A DNA stretch of 6,529 bases from Oscillospiraceae bacterium (GTDB taxonomy: Bacteria; Bacillota; Clostridia; Oscillospirales; UBA929). Each line of letters begins with the position of its first letter. Within the stretch, counting starts at the first letter, position 1. The notes beneath the pieces are model-generated. The model did no database searches, had not been told where the DNA came from, and saw only the letters and a program-made list of their open reading frames with translations. Where the stretch lies: positions 1 to 6,529 of the forward strand of contig JAISVY010000068.1 in assembly GCA_031271325.1 (NCBI GenBank). The letters are read 5' to 3'. A program made the position numbers and the translations under genes. Positions 4,800 through 6,529 of this stretch are shown here, piece after piece.

Positions 4800-6329
4800 T
4801 TATTGGCCTAACTGGTCATCCAGATACGCTTGGAAGTTGTTCTGCGCTTTTTCAAGGGCGGAGCGGGCATTGGAATCCTCCCGGACGATCATGAGCTGCA
4901 CGGCACCGGTCAGTTCCCGATAGAAATCCTGCGTGTAGATCGGTTCCTCGCCTCTTAGGCTAATGGAACCGTCGGTGAGGGAATTCAGGTAATCTTCATA
5001 GAGGCGGATATCCACGTTGGAGTATTCCGCGGCGATGTCTTTCTGCGCCTGAACAAACGCTTCGTTGTTCCAAGCCGGCACAGGCGGAATCACAGGCGCG
5101 CCGCGGTCGCGTTTGCCGGCCGCTCCGGCTTTCATCGCGGCGATGGCGGCGTCATCGGCATAGGGCAGCAAGCCCGCGATTTTCAGGTAGGCCAGCGCCG
5201 CTTTGCCTTGATCCACCGTGATGCCGGGCGCGAACATATAGGCGGTGCCGCCTTTCAGGGCATATGCGCCTGCCGGGCCTGCCGGATAGGGTACCAGCGC
5301 GAACTTGTCAACCGCCAGACCGGCGCCCGCGGTCGGTTCGGCGGTGCTGTCGTCGGCCGCGATGTTCATTGCCGCTTCGCCGGAGCCGAGGGCGGTGTGG
5401 CAGCTTGCCCAAGTGGACGTGGTGGTGTCGGCGTTCAGGATGTCATATTCCCAGCGCAGGGACTTGACGTATTCCAGCGCGGCGACGCACGCGTCGGAGG
5501 TGAGGTTGACAATCCATTTGCCGTTTTCGTCCTGATACTGCATGGCGTTGTCGCCCACCGCGCCGAAGTTCCAGGCGATGTTGGTGAACAGCCAGCCGCC
5601 GTAAGTGTCGCTGGCGGGGAAGACCAACCCGGCTTTACCGGTTTTCTCTTTGATGATCCTGCCGGTTTCGGCCAGTTCCTGAAGGGTCTTGGGATACTGC
5701 ACCGTTCCGTCCTCGTTCATCAGTCCGGCTTGCTCAAAAAGATTGAGGTTGAGATGCAGACCCATGACATAGCCGTCACGGGGCAGACCGTAAATACGGC
5801 CGTTCTCGTCGCTCAGCATTTCCAAGTAGGCGGGGCTGAAGTCTTTGAGCAGGTCGATTTCTTCCAGCGCTTCGGTGATGTCGCCGGCAATCCCTTGCTG
5901 GATGAGCAGCGGCGGATCGGTGAACGGGGGCTGGAAGATGGTGGGCGCCGTGCCGCCCAGCGCGCGGCCGATATAGGTATCGAGGGTATAAGAGAAATAG
6001 TCCGGGGTCACGGTGACGTTGGGGTACTGCTTTTTCATGATCGCGATGTACCCGTCAACCACGGCGATTTCCTCCGCCTTCGCGGTATCCGCCGGGTAGT
6101 TGCCGAGTGAAATTTCACAGGTAAGGTTGGCGTCAATGACGTCGCTGGGAATCTCGTCAAGCTCGGTCGGCGCTGCCGGATTGGGGGAATCGGCGGCGGG
6201 CGAAGGATCCGCGCCCGCGCCGGAGCCGGTATTCCCCGGAGCGGCGGGAGAGGCGCTGTTGGAAGAGCAGGCGGCAAGCAGCATGCAAAGAACCGCCGCA
6301 AGGGCTAAAAAGCGGATTCGCGTTTTCAT
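4800..6329 (-). CDS. Extracellular solute-binding lipoprotein, family 1 (sugar ABC transporter)
   Basis: A 509-residue substrate-binding lipoprotein. The signal peptide has the basic start MKTRIR, a hydrophobic core and the lipobox LAAC with Cys21 as the lipidated residue. A flexible Ser/Pro/Ala/Gly-rich tether (about 22-60) follows. The mature part shows family-1 binding-protein landmarks: 'KKQYPNVTVTPDYFSY' (99-114), 'YGLPRDGYVMGLHLNLNLFE' (180-199) followed by QAGL, and 'DTYGGWLFTNIAWNFGA' (241-257), where aromatic residues could stack on sugar rings. At about 490 mature residues it is longer than MalE-type proteins and nearer the larger oligosaccharide-binding members. The start is supported by AAAGGAGG 6 nt upstream. 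It is the first gene after the promoter at 6422-6450. The exact sugar cannot be read from sequence. The GH65 gene next door suggests a glucoside. Confidence 0.93.
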   Translation of the reverse strand: MKTRIRFLALAAVLCMLLAACSSNSASPAAPGNTGSGAGADPSPAADSPNPAAPTELDEIPSDVIDANLTCEISLGNYPADTAKAEEIAVVDGYIAIMKKQYPNVTVTPDYFSYTLDTYIGRALGGTAPTIFQPPFTDPPLLIQQGIAGDITEALEEIDLLKDFSPAYLEMLSDENGRIYGLPRDGYVMGLHLNLNLFEQAGLMNEDGTVQYPKTLQELAETGRIIKEKTGKAGLVFPASDTYGGWLFTNIAWNFGAVGDNAMQYQDENGKWIVNLTSDACVAALEYVKSLRWEYDILNADTTTSTWASCHTALGSGEAAMNIAADDSTAEPTAGAGLAVDKFALVPYPAGPAGAYALKGGTAYMFAPGITVDQGKAALAYLKIAGLLPYADDAAIAAMKAGAAGKRDRGAPVIPPVPAWNNEAFVQAQKDIAAEYSNVDIRLYEDYLNSLTDGSISLRGEEPIYTQDFYRELTGAVQLMIVREDSNARSALEKAQNNFQAYLDDQLGQ

Positions 6330-6335
6330 GGGACT

Positions 6336-6343
6336 CCTCCTTT
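6336..6343 (-). promoter_or_regulatory. Ribosome binding site of the binding-protein gene
   Basis: AAAGGAGG on the minus strand lies 6 nt before the ATG at 6329. It is the strongest ribosome site in the window and fits high expression of the binding protein. Confidence 0.85.
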
Positions 6344-6376
6344 ACATATTGAAAACCATTGAGAGACAAACGCCCG

Positions 6377-6400
6377 CCTATCGTCAAGAGAGACGGTAGG
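6377..6400 (-). other. Imperfect stem-loop in the 5' leader
   Basis: On the minus strand, CCTA-C-CGTC pairs with GACG-A-TAGG across a 6-nt loop, with one C/A mismatch in the middle. It sits in the untranslated leader of about 85 nt between the promoter and the binding-protein gene. It is too weak to call a riboswitch or attenuator, and the rest of 6330-6421 shows nothing recognisable apart from the ribosome binding site. Confidence 0.3.
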
Positions 6401-6421
6401 TTTAGCGGTCAACCTTATTGT

Positions 6422-6450
6422 ATTGTAAACGATTCCGCTTTCGTTGTCAA
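6422..6450 (-). promoter_or_regulatory. Sigma-A-type promoter of the transporter operon
   Basis: Read on the minus strand, a perfect -35 box TTGACA (6450-6445) is followed by exactly 17 nt and a -10 box TACAAT (6427-6422), one base off consensus. Transcription would start near 6414. A G6 run sits directly upstream of the -35 box, followed by an A/T tract (6458-6468) placed where an UP-like element would be. Confidence 0.88.
6425..6436. promoter_or_regulatory. LacI/CcpA-family operator-like site over the -10 box
   Basis: GTAAACGATTCC fits the LacI/GalR-family pattern GNAANCGNTTNC at every defined position. The 15-mer at 6423-6437 also fits the catabolite-response pattern WTGNAANCGNWNNCW at all defined positions but the last. 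It overlaps the -10 box and spacer, so a bound repressor would block polymerase. It could serve CcpA (catabolite repression) or a local LacI-type regulator encoded outside the window. The sequence alone does not separate the two. Confidence 0.65.
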
Positions 6451-6480
6451 CCCCCCGAAAAAAATTTTACTCCCTCAAAT

Positions 6481-6498
6481 TTCCCCTTACGGGGGGAA
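6481..6498. repeat. Short inverted repeat upstream of the promoter
   Basis: TTCCCC (6481-6486) and GGGGAA (6493-6498) form a 6-bp stem with a 6-nt loop, about 30 bp upstream of the -35 box. No T-tract follows on either strand, so it does not look like a terminator. It could be an upstream regulator site. Nothing coding is visible in 6451-6529. Confidence 0.35.
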
Positions 6499-6529
6499 TC
6501 TATACACACACGGGCGTATGGGAAATTCT

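Noticed and set aside
4856..4866. The word GGAGCGGG also occurs inside the binding-protein gene, like the right junction of the repeat
   Set aside because: It sits in coding sequence with no core hairpin or outer stem nearby, so it is a chance match.
5208..6110. A 300-codon plus-strand open frame opposite the binding-protein gene
   Set aside because: It is antisense to a clear lipoprotein gene, with low-complexity Gly/Val/Arg/Ala composition and no recognisable family.

Overview
The window looks like a carbohydrate-use locus from a fairly GC-rich member of the Clostridia. This rests on the AGGAGG-type ribosome binding sites, a lipoprotein signal with an LAAC lipobox, a consensus sigma-A promoter, and CUT1-type sugar transporter genes without their own ATPase. 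The exact taxon cannot be read from the sequence. Almost everything lies on the minus strand.

Layout from left to right. Positions 1-198 (+) hold the C-terminal end of a protein resembling a GyrI-like/MerR-type effector-binding domain. It converges on a minus-strand GH65 glycoside phosphorylase (336-2606). The gap between them is filled by a structured 99-bp element (204-302). The roughly 310-bp gap between the GH65 gene and the transporter holds a second, longer relative of that element (2638-2864) and the terminator of the transporter operon (2890-2913). Then come the MalG-type permease (2921-3808), the MalF-type permease (3811-4725), a perfect 13-bp intercistronic hairpin (4756-4785) and the solute-binding lipoprotein (4800-6329). 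A strong promoter (TTGACA, 17 bp, TACAAT; 6422-6450) with a LacI/CcpA-family operator-like site inside it drives this block leftwards.

How the genes work together (inference): the lipoprotein captures an oligosaccharide or glycoside, the two permeases import it using an ATPase encoded elsewhere, and the cytoplasmic GH65 enzyme splits it with phosphate into beta-glucose 1-phosphate and an acceptor. A beta-phosphoglucomutase and the cognate regulator would be expected but are not in this window.

The most unusual signal is the pair of structured elements. Their core sequences match closely. Their outermost 13-bp stems differ at 7 of 13 pairs, yet all 13 pairs stay Watson-Crick in both copies, and the junctions with the core are identical. 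This points either to a structured nucleic-acid element with a covarying terminal stem or to a small mobile element that sits inside host terminator-like palindromes. I do not recognise it as a named family.
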